From contig NZ_CP113056.1 of NCBI RefSeq assembly GCF_026625645.1, forward strand, positions 496,001 through 560,000: a stretch of DNA of 64,000 nucleotides, written 5' to 3'. The notes under the pieces were generated by a model. It searched no databases, was not told the origin of the DNA, and was given only the letters and a program-made list of their open reading frames with translations. The translations under genes were made by a program, and so were the position numbers. The stretch comes from Ancylobacter sp. SL191. Lineage in GTDB: Bacteria > Pseudomonadota > Alphaproteobacteria > Rhizobiales > Xanthobacteraceae. This document shows, piece after piece, positions 34,764-43,401 of the stretch; position 1 is the first letter of the stretch; each line of letters opens with the position of its first letter.

Positions 34764-35419
34764 GCCTGAACCCTCCCCCGCGCAGCCCCCGCCCCGCATC
34801 CGCCGATCCGCTGGTGATCGTCGTCGATGACGATGCGGGCCTGCGCGAGGCGCTCTCCAGCCTATTCCGTTCCATCGGCCTGAAGGTCGAGCTGTTCGGC
34901 TCGGCGGCCGAATTCCTCGCCGCCGCCCTTCCCGACGTGCCGCGCTGCCTCGTGCTGGATATTCGCCTGCCCGGCGTCAGCGGCCTCGACTTCCAGTCGC
35001 AGCTGGTCCGCTCGGGGATGCACATGCCGGTGATTTTCATGACCGGCTATGGCGATATTCCGATGACCGTGCGGGCGATGAAAGCGGGCGCCGTCGACTT
35101 CCTCACCAAGCCGTTCCGCGACCAGGACATTCTCGACGCGGTCGCCGCCGCCATCGAGCAGGACAAGGCCCGTCGGCAGGCCGACCAGGCCGTGGCGGGG
35201 GTGCAGCAGCTCTATGAGACGCTGACATCACGCGAGAAGGAGGTGATGGCGCTCGTCACCTCCGGCCTGATGAACAAGCAGGTCGCCGGCGAGATCGGTC
35301 TCAGCGAGATCACGGTGAAGATCCATCGCGGCCATGTGATGCGAAAGATGGGCGCCCGTTCGCTCGCCGACCTCGTGCGCATGGCGGAAACGCTCGGGCT
35401 CTCGGGGGCGAAAAGATAG
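34760..35419 (+). CDS. FixJ/NarL-type response regulator
   Basis: 219 residues. Receiver domain about 17-130, with the acidic pair in VDDD, the phosphorylated Asp67 (LVLDIRLPG) and Lys117 (FLTKPF). A LuxR-type helix-turn-helix (about 152-212, [28 protein letters not shown]) binds DNA. The GTG start at 34760 overlaps the kinase stop (GTGA), so it is translationally coupled to its partner. Likely regulon members are the adjacent stress genes, but that is only inferred from position. Confidence 0.94.
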   Translation: MSLNPPPRSPRPASADPLVIVVDDDAGLREALSSLFRSIGLKVELFGSAAEFLAAALPDVPRCLVLDIRLPGVSGLDFQSQLVRSGMHMPVIFMTGYGDIPMTVRAMKAGAVDFLTKPFRDQDILDAVAAAIEQDKARRQADQAVAGVQQLYETLTSREKEVMALVTSGLMNKQVAGEIGLSEITVKIHRGHVMRKMGARSLADLVRMAETLGLSGAKR

Positions 35420-35527
35420 GCCCGGCAAACCTTGATATGATTTCTTTCCACCGGCGGGGGCGCCATAAAGACGAAGGTTCGGCACGAGGCCGTGGGGCAG
35501 CGACCGCCGCGCTGAAAGGATTTCATC

Positions 35528-35899
35528 GTGCGCCAATTTCCGATGGTCGCGATCATTGATGACGACGAGTCGGTTCGCGTGGCGACCGCCAGCCTCGTCC
35601 GATCGCTGGGCCTGCTCTCCCGGACCTTCGCCTCCGCCGAGGATTTCCTGCGCGCCGAGGCCGAGGAAGCGCCCGATTGCGTCATCACCGATGTGCAGAT
35701 GCCCGGCATGAGCGGCGTGGAGCTGCAGGCGACGCTGCGCGCCCGTGGCCGGTCGACGCCGCTGATCTTCATCACCGCTTTCCCCGAGGACCGTATCCGC
35801 CGTCAGGTCACCGAGGCCGGGGCGGTCGGTTTCCTCGCCAAGCCGTTTGACGGCAGCGAGATGATCGCCTGCCTCGACGCGGCGCTCGGCACGCACTGA
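35528..35899 (+). CDS. Single-domain response regulator (receiver only)
   Basis: 123 residues, a lone receiver domain with Asp-Asp-Asp at 11-13, phosphorylated Asp55 (VITDVQMPG) and Lys105 (FLAKPF). There is no output domain, so it would act as a phosphate sink or by protein contact. The GTG start at 35528 is preceded by AAAGGA. It lies 108 nt after the FixJ-like gene and is followed by a strong terminator. Its sequence is closest to FixJ-type receivers, which suggests that it derived from a neighbour and competes for the same kinases. Confidence 0.9.
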   Translation: MRQFPMVAIIDDDESVRVATASLVRSLGLLSRTFASAEDFLRAEAEEAPDCVITDVQMPGMSGVELQATLRARGRSTPLIFITAFPEDRIRRQVTEAGAVGFLAKPFDGSEMIACLDAALGTH

Positions 35900-35926
35900 C
35901 CCCTCTCTCCTCCCCCGCCCACCTCG

Positions 35927-35952
35927 CGCCGGCACCTTGTGCCGGCGTTTTT
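35927..35952 (+). terminator. Rho-independent terminator after the receiver gene
   Basis: A perfect 9-bp stem (CGCCGGCAC and complement) with a 3-nt loop is directly followed by TTTTT. It ends the kinase/regulator transcript 28 nt after the receiver-gene stop. Confidence 0.9.
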
Positions 35953-35990
35953 GTTGGTGCCCGCTTTGGCGGGGCACACCCAAGTATGAG

Positions 35991-36011
35991 ATCGGCACCC
36001 CTAGAGCCGAT
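35991..36011. promoter_or_regulatory. Dyad upstream of dps (ATCGGC-N9-GCCGAT)
   Basis: Six-base arms flank ACCCCTAGA, about 100 nt before the dps start. The spacing would fit an activator or repressor site for dps. CCCCTAG resembles part of the TCCCTAGGGA palindrome found before the second kinase (37816-37825). Weak, recorded as a candidate only. Confidence 0.3.
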
Positions 36012-36110
36012 TTCGGGCCGCCGGCAGGACGCCTAGCCTGTGTCGTGTCAGGGCCGGGGCGGTGTCATCCGCCGCCCGGCGCCGCACGATCCGCTCCCGG
36101 AGTAAGACCC

Positions 36111-36626
36111 ATGACCGACACGGCAAAGACCCGCCAGATGGCGCCGCTGCGCACCCCCACCGACCTCGGCGCGGATGCCACGCGCGACATCGCCGCCGCC
36201 CTCACCGGCGTGCTGGCCGACATGTTCGCGCTCTATCTGAAGACCAAGAACTTCCACTGGCACCTGTCCGGCCCGCATTTCCGCGACTATCACCTGATGC
36301 TGGACGAGCAAGGCGACCAGATCTTCGCCACCACCGATGCGCTGGCCGAACGCGTCCGCAAGGTCGGCGGCACCACGCTGCGCTCGATCGGCCACATCTC
36401 CCGCCTGCAGCGCCTGTCGGACAATGACGCCGATTACGTCACCGCGCCGGACATGCTGGCCGAGCTCGCCGAGGACAACCGCCGGCTCACCGGCTTCCTG
36501 CGCGCCGCCCATGCGGTGTGCGAGGAATATAATGACGTCGCCTCCACCAGCCTGATCGAAGTCTGGATCGACGAGGCCGAGCGCCGGAGCTGGTTCCTCT
36601 ACGAGACCACGCGCTCCAATCATTGA
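36111..36626 (+). CDS. dps: Dps-family ferritin-like DNA-protection protein
   Basis: 171 residues of the four-helix Dps fold. Ferroxidase ligands are recognisable in NFHWHLSGPHF (His49/His51), HLMLDEQGDQIF (His61, Asp65 and the following acidic residues). It forms dodecamers that oxidise and store iron with peroxide and shield DNA. ATG 36111 is preceded by GGAG at about 36098. The 160-nt leader after the terminator suggests its own promoter. The neighbours (peroxiredoxin, DsbA-like protein, two-component genes) point to an oxidative or stationary-phase stress group. Confidence 0.94.
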   Translation: MTDTAKTRQMAPLRTPTDLGADATRDIAAALTGVLADMFALYLKTKNFHWHLSGPHFRDYHLMLDEQGDQIFATTDALAERVRKVGGTTLRSIGHISRLQRLSDNDADYVTAPDMLAELAEDNRRLTGFLRAAHAVCEEYNDVASTSLIEVWIDEAERRSWFLYETTRSNH

Positions 36627-36676
36627 CCGGCGGCGGCCGGTCCCGGCCGCCCCGTCCCCTCGCCATGCGGGCGACC

Positions 36677-36722
36677 CCGCACCACCCAAGAGTCCGCATC
36701 ACCCAAGAGTCCGCACCACCCC
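36677..36722. repeat. 17-bp tandem repeat, 2.7 copies, upstream of the peroxiredoxin gene
   Basis: CCGCACCACCCAAGAGT is followed directly by CCGCATCACCCAAGAGT and a partial third copy. It fills the gap between dps and the peroxiredoxin gene, ending 13 nt before the ATG and just before the AGGAGG site. Copy number could vary by slippage and alter the leader. Confidence 0.7.
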
Positions 36723-36735
36723 ATAGGAGGCGTGC

Positions 36736-37242
36736 ATGACTGCGCTCCACACCCACGGCGCCACCGCGCTCGCCGCCGGCGTCGCGGCCCCCGACTTCAC
36801 CTTGCCCTCGACGCCGGACCAGATGCTGTCCCTGTCGGACCTCGCCGGCTCCCCGGTCATCCTTGCCTTCTACCCGGCGGACTGGAGCCCGGTCTGCGGC
36901 GACCAGATGGGCCTCTATAACGAGATCCTCCCCGAGTTCCGCCACCATGGCGCGCATCTCGTGGGCATTTCGACCGATGGCGTGTGGTGCCACGCCGCCT
37001 TCGCCCATGATCGCGGCCTGCATTTCCCGCTGCTCGCCGATTTCGAGCCGAAGGGCGGCGTGGCGCAGAGCTATGGCGTCTATCGCCCCCATGAGGGCAC
37101 CAGCGAGCGCGCGCTGTTCGTCATCGACGGCGCCGGCGTCATCCGCTGGAGCTACGTCTCCCCCGTCGGGCTGAACCCCGGCGCCGACGGCATCCTCACC
37201 GCCCTCGAGGCGCTCGCGCCGCAGAAGGAGACCCCCGCATGA
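36736..37242 (+). CDS. Peroxiredoxin (AhpC/TSA family)
   Basis: 168 residues of the thioredoxin-like peroxiredoxin fold. The peroxidatic Cys54 lies in YPADWSPVCGDQ, with Ser in place of the usual Thr of PxxxTxxC. A second Cys85 (VWCHAAF) could act in resolution. It reduces hydrogen peroxide or organic peroxides in the cytoplasm. A clear AGGAGG precedes ATG 36736. Its stop overlaps the DsbA-like gene by 4 nt, so the thiol-disulfide protein is co-produced and may be its reductant or partner. Part of the dps stress group. Confidence 0.92.
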   Translation: MTALHTHGATALAAGVAAPDFTLPSTPDQMLSLSDLAGSPVILAFYPADWSPVCGDQMGLYNEILPEFRHHGAHLVGISTDGVWCHAAFAHDRGLHFPLLADFEPKGGVAQSYGVYRPHEGTSERALFVIDGAGVIRWSYVSPVGLNPGADGILTALEALAPQKETPA

Positions 37243-37793
37243 GCGCGCAGGGAAACATAGTCCATGGCACCCTCACCCCGCCGGTCGGCCCGCATGACCA
37301 TGCGCAGGGCCCCGCCGACGCCCCGGTGACCCTCGTCGAATATGGCGACTATGAATGCCCCTATTGCGGCGAGGCTTACCCGGTCCTCAAGGAAGTGCAG
37401 CGCCTGATGGGCGATGAGCTGCGCTTCGTCTTCCGCAATTTCCCGCTGGCCGAGGCCCATCCGCACGCGGTGCAGGCCGCCGGCATGGCGGAAGCGGCGG
37501 CCGGCATCGGCCAGTTCTGGCCGATGCACGACCTGCTCTATGAGCACCAGGACGCACTCGACACCGCCAGCCTCGCCCGCTACGGCGCCGCCGTCGGCCT
37601 CGACGCCGCCAGCATCCGCGCGACGCTGGAGGGCAGCCATGACGCGACCGTGCGCCGCGACTTCATCGGCGGCGTGCGCAGCGGCGTGAACGGCACGCCG
37701 AGCCTGTTCATCAACGGCGAACGCTATGACGGGCCGCGCGAGGTCGACATCCTCGTCGACCTGCTGCGCGCCGTCGCCCGCGCAACCGCCTGA
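37239..37793 (+). CDS. DsbA-like thioredoxin-fold protein (Thioredoxin_4)
   Basis: 184 residues. The redox motif CPYC is at 40-43 and the cis-proline loop in NGTPSLFING. There is no signal peptide, so unlike periplasmic DsbA it is probably cytoplasmic, as in the domain seen alone or fused to NhaA antiporters. It overlaps the peroxiredoxin gene by ATGA. I infer a role in thiol-disulfide exchange during oxidative stress, perhaps recycling the peroxiredoxin. The His-rich stretch PHDHAQG near the N-terminus is common in this family. Confidence 0.9.
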   Translation: MSAQGNIVHGTLTPPVGPHDHAQGPADAPVTLVEYGDYECPYCGEAYPVLKEVQRLMGDELRFVFRNFPLAEAHPHAVQAAGMAEAAAGIGQFWPMHDLLYEHQDALDTASLARYGAAVGLDAASIRATLEGSHDATVRRDFIGGVRSGVNGTPSLFINGERYDGPREVDILVDLLRAVARATA

Positions 37794-37815
37794 CCGGACA
37801 GGCCGGCGCTGGCTC

Positions 37816-37825
37816 TCCCTAGGGA
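37816..37825. promoter_or_regulatory. Palindrome TCCCTAGGGA upstream of the second kinase gene
   Basis: A perfect 10-bp palindrome followed by an AT-rich stretch AAACCTATACTTTGAGATAGAGAAACC-type sequence, about 100 nt before the kinase start. It is placed where an operator next to a promoter would be. The binding protein is unknown; the FixJ-like regulator nearby is a candidate. Confidence 0.4.
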
Positions 37826-37927
37826 AACCTATACTTTGAGATAGAGAAACCATCCGCGGGCAGAGCATGACGGCGTGCGCGGACGCGTTATTATCGCGCA
37901 CGCTGCAATTGGGACTGATCGATCAGC

Positions 37928-39838
37928 ATGCGACGGGGGACGACGCCGGACTCGCGCGCCGCACGATGCCGCTATGCAGGTGCTTTTCTGCTGGCGGGCA
38001 CGATCTTCGCCATCGACACCTTCACCACGCTCGGCAGCGCGGTGGCGGTGCTCTATGTGCTCGTGCTCATCATCGTCGGCGAAGGCGGCTCGCGCCGTGC
38101 CATTCTCAGTGCCGCGGCGCTCTGCGCGATCCTGACGCTCTCCAGCTTCGCCTTCATGCACGGCCTGCATGGCCATCTCGATGCCTCGCTCCGCCTGCTC
38201 ATCAGCCTCGCCGCGCTTATCGCCACCAGCTTCCTCATGCTGTCCCGCCATGCCGACCAGCGGGCGCTGGAAGGCCAGGCGGAACTGCTCGACGTCACCC
38301 ATGACGCGATCTGCCTCAGCGACGCGGCGGGACGGGTGATCTACTGGAATCGCGGTGCCGAACGGCTCTATGGCTGGAGCTTCGACGAGGTTCACGGGCG
38401 TGACGCGCATGAACTGCTCGCCACGCGCTTTCCCCAGCCACGCGAGGAGATCGAGGCCAGCCTCGCCCTCACCGGGGCGTGGGAAGGCGAGATCACCCAG
38501 ACGACCCGCGAGGGGCGCGAGGTCCGGGCGCTCAGCCGCTGGCTGCGCCGTGCCGATATCGGCCGGCGCGGCGGGCGCACGCTGGAGAGCAATACCGACA
38601 TCACCACCCGCAAGATCGCCGAGGAGGCGCTGCGCCGGAGCGAGCGGCGCTACCGCACCATCTTCGAGAATCTCGCCGTGGCGATCTGGGAGCACGACCT
38701 GCGCCCGATGAAGGCGGAATTGGACGGCTTGCGGGCTCAGGGCATCGACGACCTGCCGGCCTATCTGGCGGATCATCCCGACTTCGTGCGGCGCATGCGC
38801 AATTCCGTGCGCATCATCGACGTGAACACCACGGCATTGCGCATGATGGGGGTCGGCTCCAAGGAGGAGTTCTTCACCTCGCTGCACGAATTCCTCGAAG
38901 ACGACGTCGCCCGCTTCGCCGGCTTCCTCATCGCGCTCGACGCCAATGTGCCGACCTGGGAGGCGGAAGCGACGCTGCGCACCCGCGCCGGCGACCTGCT
39001 GCGCGTCATCGTCGCCTTCAACTTCCCGCCCGATGGCGCGCTGGACTGCGTGCAGGCCAGCGTTCTCAACATCACCGAGCGCGTGCGGGTGCAGGAGACG
39101 CTGCAGCGCATGCGCGACCAGCTCGACCATACGCGGCGCGCGGCGACCGTGGGTGAGGTCTCGGCCTCCATCGCCCATGAGATCAACCAGCCACTCGCCG
39201 CCATCACGCTTCATGCCGACGCCGCCAGCCGCTGGATGGACCGCACCCCGCCCGATCTTGACGAGGTGCGCGCCTCGATCGGCGAGGCCGCCATCGCCGC
39301 GCGCCGCGCCTCCGAGGTGGTGCGCCGGGTGCGCTCCTTCATGAGCAAGGTGGAGCCCGACCGGGTGCCGCTCGAGCTCGACCCGCTGATCGAGGAAGCG
39401 ATCCATCTCGTGCAGCCGGAACTCGCGGCCCATGCCGTGGCGCTGCAGCCGTCGCTCGCCGCCCCCGGCGCGCTGGTGCGCGGCGACCGCATCCTGCTGC
39501 AGCAGGTGCTGATCAACCTCATGGTCAATGCCGCGCAGGCCATGGCCGGCAGCGGCAGCGCCGAACGGCAGATCCGGCTCACCACCAGCCGCACGGCGCG
39601 CGGCATCGCCATCGAGGTCAGCGACACCGGGCCCGGTTTCACCACGGAGGGCGCCGCCAAGGCGTTCGAGCCCTTCTTCACCACCAAGGCCAACGGCATG
39701 GGGCTGGGCCTTGCCATGTGCCGCACCATCATCGGCGCGCATGACGGCGAGATCGCCCTCGTCCCGGCGGACGAGACGGGCGGCGGCGGGCGGGTGGCGA
39801 TCCGGCTGCCGGCGCTGGTGGCGGGCCTCGCCGAATAG
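37928..39838 (+). CDS. Membrane-bound histidine kinase with two PAS domains
   Basis: 636 residues. Four predicted membrane helices (about 17-108), PAS-1 (115-235), PAS-2 (240-390, with the unusual MRNSVRIIDVNTTALRMMGVGS segment), HisKA with His in SIAHEINQPLAAI, and an ATPase domain with NLMVNAAQAM and GMGLGLAM. It is a longer paralogue of the kinase at 33324, sharing the membrane module and the first PAS. No response regulator follows it, so it probably feeds the FixJ-like or single-receiver regulators upstream. The palindrome CTGATCGATCAG lies directly before the ATG. The signal sensed is unknown. Confidence 0.92.
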   Translation: MRRGTTPDSRAARCRYAGAFLLAGTIFAIDTFTTLGSAVAVLYVLVLIIVGEGGSRRAILSAAALCAILTLSSFAFMHGLHGHLDASLRLLISLAALIATSFLMLSRHADQRALEGQAELLDVTHDAICLSDAAGRVIYWNRGAERLYGWSFDEVHGRDAHELLATRFPQPREEIEASLALTGAWEGEITQTTREGREVRALSRWLRRADIGRRGGRTLESNTDITTRKIAEEALRRSERRYRTIFENLAVAIWEHDLRPMKAELDGLRAQGIDDLPAYLADHPDFVRRMRNSVRIIDVNTTALRMMGVGSKEEFFTSLHEFLEDDVARFAGFLIALDANVPTWEAEATLRTRAGDLLRVIVAFNFPPDGALDCVQASVLNITERVRVQETLQRMRDQLDHTRRAATVGEVSASIAHEINQPLAAITLHADAASRWMDRTPPDLDEVRASIGEAAIAARRASEVVRRVRSFMSKVEPDRVPLELDPLIEEAIHLVQPELAAHAVALQPSLAAPGALVRGDRILLQQVLINLMVNAAQAMAGSGSAERQIRLTTSRTARGIAIEVSDTGPGFTTEGAAKAFEPFFTTKANGMGLGLAMCRTIIGAHDGEIALVPADETGGGGRVAIRLPALVAGLAE

Positions 39839-39868
39839 GTTCAACCCTGCCGTGTCAACCTTGCCGCG

Positions 39869-40753
39869 TCAGCCTTGCCGCGCCAGCCAGGCGCCGAGTG
39901 CGTCGATGAACAGGCGCACCTTCGCCGGCACCAGCCGCCGCGTCGGGTAGACCGCCCAGATGGTCAGCGGCTCGGTCTGCGCATCCGCGAGCGTGATGTC
40001 GGTCAGCCGTCCACTCGCCAGTTCCTCGCGGGCGTGCCAATGCGACAGATAGGCGATGCCGAGGCCGCCGACGCAGGCTTCCTGCACCGCGTCGAGCGAA
40101 TTGGCCGAGAAGCGGCCGCGCACGCTCATTCGCCGCCGCCCGCTCTCGGTACGGAACACCCAGTGCGGGGTGACGCTGGAGGTGAGGCAGGTATGCGCGG
40201 CGAGATCGTCGAGCCGCTGCGGCGCGCCGGCGCGGGCGAGATAAGCGGGCGCCGCCAGAAGCAGCCGCGGGCTGTCGGCGACCTTGCGGGCGATGAGGCT
40301 GCTGTCGGCGAGGTCGGCGATGCGGATACCGATATCGAGCCCCTCGGCGACGATGTCGACCACCTTGTCGCTGAGCTGCAATTCCACCTCGATGCGCGGA
40401 TGGGCCTGCATGAACTCGACGACAAGCGGGGCCAGCACCTTGCGGCCGAAGGCGAGCGAGGCGCTGACGCGCAGCAGCCCGCTCGGCGCCGCGCTGCGCC
40501 CGCGCAGGCTGGCGAGCGCCGCCGCCTGATCCTCGACCAGCGTCTGGGCGTGCGGCAGGAAAGCCAAGCCGTCATCGGTGAAGGAAAGCGAGCGGGTCGT
40601 GCGCTGCACCAGCCGCACGCCCAGCTCCTGTTCGAGCTTGGCCAGCAGGCGGCTTGCCGCCATGGGCGAGAGATGCAGCCGCCGCGCCGCCCCCGCCAGA
40701 CTCCCGGCGGCGGCAAGCTCGACCAGCAGCGTGACGGCGGCGAGATCCAGCAT
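39869..40753 (-). CDS. LysR-family regulator
   Basis: 294 residues. N-terminal winged helix-turn-helix (about 1-60; LAGAARRLHLSPMAASRLLAKLEQELG) and a substrate-binding effector domain (about 90-290). It belongs to the large CrgA/DmlR-like group by its motifs (SLSFTDDGLAF; LRVSASLAFGRKVLAPLV). It is divergent from an MFS exporter gene with a 159-nt shared region containing a strong inverted repeat, so that exporter is its likely target. The effector is unknown. The 3' end includes short GCCTTGCCGCG-type repeats around 39850-39890 of no clear meaning. Confidence 0.92.
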   Translation of the reverse strand: MLDLAAVTLLVELAAAGSLAGAARRLHLSPMAASRLLAKLEQELGVRLVQRTTRSLSFTDDGLAFLPHAQTLVEDQAAALASLRGRSAAPSGLLRVSASLAFGRKVLAPLVVEFMQAHPRIEVELQLSDKVVDIVAEGLDIGIRIADLADSSLIARKVADSPRLLLAAPAYLARAGAPQRLDDLAAHTCLTSSVTPHWVFRTESGRRRMSVRGRFSANSLDAVQEACVGGLGIAYLSHWHAREELASGRLTDITLADAQTEPLTIWAVYPTRRLVPAKVRLFIDALGAWLARQG

Positions 40754-40787
40754 CCCCTGACCTGTTTCAACGGCGTGTAACGCAATC

Positions 40788-40823
40788 CGTTATAGTCGTG
40801 TATCTGAACAAGACACTATAACG
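40788..40823. promoter_or_regulatory. Inverted repeat CGTTATAGT-N18-ACTATAACG, LysR-type operator candidate
   Basis: Nine-base perfect arms (40788-40796 and 40815-40823) lie 35 nt upstream of the LysR start and 90 nt upstream of the MFS start. Each arm contains TATA(A/G), so either may also contribute a -10 element. The spacing and divergent placement suit a LysR dimer-of-dimers site. Confidence 0.6.
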
Positions 40824-40912
40824 TCTGGCGCGCTAGCTCTATCTCCAAGGCCGAAACAGCGACGCCGCCGCGCGGGATTCCCCATCCCCGGCGCCCGGTC
40901 CAGGAGAACCCC

Positions 40913-42127
40913 ATGTCCACCCCGAACACTGCCCGCGAGATGGCGCCCGCCCCGGCGACCGCCGGCGAGGCGACCCTCGGCACCGGCACCACCTTCGCGA
41001 TGGCCGCCGCCGCCGGCCTCGCGGTCGCCAACATCTATTACAACCAGCCCATGCTCGCGGTTATCGAGCAAGACCTGCCGGGCGCGCTCACCGCGGCGAT
41101 CCCGACAGCGACGCAGCTCGGCTATGCCGCCGGCCTGTTCCTCATCGTGCCGCTCGGCGATCTGATCGAACGCCGCAGCCTCATCGTCGGCCAGTTCGTC
41201 CTCATCGCCCTCGCCCTTGCCCTCGTGGCCATGGCCCCGAGCGCCGGGCTCATCCTCGCCGCCTCCTTCGCCGTCGGCCTCGGCGCGACGGTGGCGCAGC
41301 AGATCGTGCCGCTCGCCGCGCATCTGGCCGCGCCGGAGCGGCGGGGCGCCACCGTCGGCACGGTCATGGCGGGGCTGCTCACCGGCATCCTGCTCAGCCG
41401 CACGCTGGCGGGGCTGGTCGCCACCCATGCGGGCTGGCGCGACATGTTCTGGCTGGCTGTGCCGCTGGCGCTCGCCGCCGCCGGGCTGATGGCGCTGATC
41501 CTGCCGCACAGCGCACCGGATTCGACGCTCAGCTATGGCCGGCTGCTGCGCTCCATCGGCCATCTCTGGGTCGAATTCCCCGCCCTACGCCTCGCCGCCC
41601 TGACCCAGGCCGCCCTGTTCGCTTCCTTCACCGCCTTCTGGACCATCCTCGCCTTCCGTCTGGAGCAGCCGGAATTCGGTCTCGGCGCGGATGTCGCCGG
41701 CCTCTTCGGCCTGATCGGCGCCGCCGGCGTCCTCGCCGCCCCCCTCGCCGGCCGTTTTGCCGACCGGCATGGCCCGACGCATGCCGTTGTCGCCGGCGCG
41801 GTCATCACGCTGGCGTCGTGGATCGTGTTCGGCCTCTGGGGCTCGCTCGCCGGACTGATCGTCGGCGTCGTGCTGCTCGATTTCGGCCTGCAGGGGGCGC
41901 TGGTTTCCAACCAGCACATCGTCTTCGCCCTGCGCCCGGCCGCGCGGGCCCGGCTCAACACCGTGCTGATGGGCTCGATGTTCCTCGGCGGCGCGGTCGG
42001 CTCGGCAGTGGCGACGCTCGCCTGGCAGCGCGGCGGCTGGGAACTGGTCAGCCTCGCCGGCCTCGCCTTCGCCGCCATCGGCGCGGCAATCCAGCTCTGG
42101 CAGGTCGTCGTCCGCCACGCCCGGTAA
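40913..42127 (+). CDS. MFS exporter
   Basis: 404 residues with 12 predicted membrane helices. The loop 2-3 MFS motif is recognisable around [14 protein letters not shown], and the start of helix 1 carries [13 protein letters not shown], typical of a broadly distributed uncharacterised MFS efflux group. AGGAG lies 6 nt upstream of ATG 40913. It is controlled most probably by the divergent LysR protein. Export of an aromatic acid, sugar or drug are all possible; the sequence does not decide. Inner membrane. Confidence 0.9.
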   Translation: MSTPNTAREMAPAPATAGEATLGTGTTFAMAAAAGLAVANIYYNQPMLAVIEQDLPGALTAAIPTATQLGYAAGLFLIVPLGDLIERRSLIVGQFVLIALALALVAMAPSAGLILAASFAVGLGATVAQQIVPLAAHLAAPERRGATVGTVMAGLLTGILLSRTLAGLVATHAGWRDMFWLAVPLALAAAGLMALILPHSAPDSTLSYGRLLRSIGHLWVEFPALRLAALTQAALFASFTAFWTILAFRLEQPEFGLGADVAGLFGLIGAAGVLAAPLAGRFADRHGPTHAVVAGAVITLASWIVFGLWGSLAGLIVGVVLLDFGLQGALVSNQHIVFALRPAARARLNTVLMGSMFLGGAVGSAVATLAWQRGGWELVSLAGLAFAAIGAAIQLWQVVVRHAR

Positions 42128-42206
42128 GGCCGGGCGATTTTCCGGCCGCACGGCGCGCCGGCGAAGTGGCATCCCGGAAGGGGCGTCCGGCGAGGCCGTC
42201 ATAATG

Positions 42207-42236
42207 CGAGGGCCGGGCCGGGTGGTCCGGCCCTCG
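42207..42236. other. Hairpin between MFS gene and EmrA-like gene
   Basis: CGAGGGCCGG and its exact complement are separated by 10 nt, ending 4 nt before the GTG of the EmrA-like gene. No T-run follows, so it is a weak terminator at best. It could shield the start region of the next gene. Confidence 0.4.
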
Positions 42237-42240
42237 TCAT

Positions 42241-43401
42241 GTGAACGGACCTGCTGCCATGCCTGCCGCCGACACGCCCCTTCGCGAGACACCGTCCCCC
42301 AGCCCGCCGGCGCCCGCGCATGTTGTGAGGGCCGGGCTGAAGCGGCTCGCCATCCCGCTGCTCGCCATCCTCATCATCGGCGCGCTGCTGGCCTTCGCCA
42401 ATGGCAACTGGGCGCAATGGGCGAGCAACCGGCCGACGCAGAGCACGGACGACGCCTATGTCGAGGCCGACGTCTCCACGCTGAGCGCCCGCATCACCGG
42501 CAATGTGTTGAAGGTTCTGGTCGACGACTACCAGACCGTGAAGGCCGGCCAGCCGCTCGTCGAGATCGACCCTGCCGACTATCAGGCAAGCCTCGCCGGC
42601 GCACAGGCGAGCGTCGATGGCGCAGCGGCGGCGCTTGCCAACCTCGCCAATCAGGAAGAACTCCAGCGCGCCCTCATCGTGCAGGCACAGGCGCAGCTCG
42701 TCTCGGCCAAGGCCGTCGCCACCGAGATGGAGGAAGAGTTCGACCGCCAGCAGGCTCTCGTGGATGGTGGCATCGCCGGGACGCAGCAGCGTCTCCAGCA
42801 GGCCACCGCCAACCTCGCCAAGGCGAATGCCGATGTGCGCGAGGCGGAGGCCGCCATCGAGGCGCAGAAGCGCCAGCTCGACGTGCTTACCGGCGAGGAA
42901 GGCGCGCTGCACGCGGCTCTCGACGGTGCGAAGGCCAGCCTGCAGACCGCCGAGCTCAAGCTCGGCTACACCACAGTGGTCGCGCCGTTTGACGGCACGG
43001 TCAGTGCCCGGCTGGTGCAGGTGGGCGATTATGTGAACATCGGCACCAACCTCATCGCCGCCGTGCCGATCCCTAACGTCTATGTCCGCGCGAACTTCAA
43101 GGAGACCCAGCTCACCCATGTCGCGCCCGGCCAGCGGGTGGACGTGACGGTGGACACTTTCCCCGGCCAGCCCCTCACTGGCCATGTGGAGCGCGTCTCC
43201 CCGGCGAGCGGCGCGGTCTTCGCCCTGTTGCCGCCCGACAATGCCACGGGCAACTTTACCAAGGTGGTGCAGCGCATTCCCGTGCGCATCGCCTTCGATC
43301 CCGGCCAGCCGCTGGTGGCGCGGCTGCGTGCCGGCATGTCGGTGGAGGCGCGCATCCATGTCGAGGAACACGTCGCCTCAGCCACTCCGGCTGCGCCATG
43401 A
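42241..43401 (+). CDS. HlyD/EmrA-family membrane-fusion protein
   Basis: 386 residues. One membrane helix (about 33-52) anchors the protein, followed by the periplasmic half with TDDAYVEADVSTLSARITG, the standard EmrA/HlyD lipoyl start, a long coiled-coil hairpin (about 110-245) and a second lipoyl/barrel region (YTTVVAPFDGTVSARLVQVGDYV). It would link the adjacent EmrB-like pump to an outer-membrane channel, which is not encoded here. The start is uncertain: GTG 42241 and ATG 42259 both lack a good ribosome-binding site. It overlaps the pump gene by ATGA. Confidence 0.92.
   Translation: MNGPAAMPAADTPLRETPSPSPPAPAHVVRAGLKRLAIPLLAILIIGALLAFANGNWAQWASNRPTQSTDDAYVEADVSTLSARITGNVLKVLVDDYQTVKAGQPLVEIDPADYQASLAGAQASVDGAAAALANLANQEELQRALIVQAQAQLVSAKAVATEMEEEFDRQQALVDGGIAGTQQRLQQATANLAKANADVREAEAAIEAQKRQLDVLTGEEGALHAALDGAKASLQTAELKLGYTTVVAPFDGTVSARLVQVGDYVNIGTNLIAAVPIPNVYVRANFKETQLTHVAPGQRVDVTVDTFPGQPLTGHVERVSPASGAVFALLPPDNATGNFTKVVQRIPVRIAFDPGQPLVARLRAGMSVEARIHVEEHVASATPAAP

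Noticed and set aside
42207..42236. Hairpin before the EmrA-like gene as a rho-independent terminator
   Set aside because: Ten-nucleotide loop and no T-run after it; recorded only as a hairpin.
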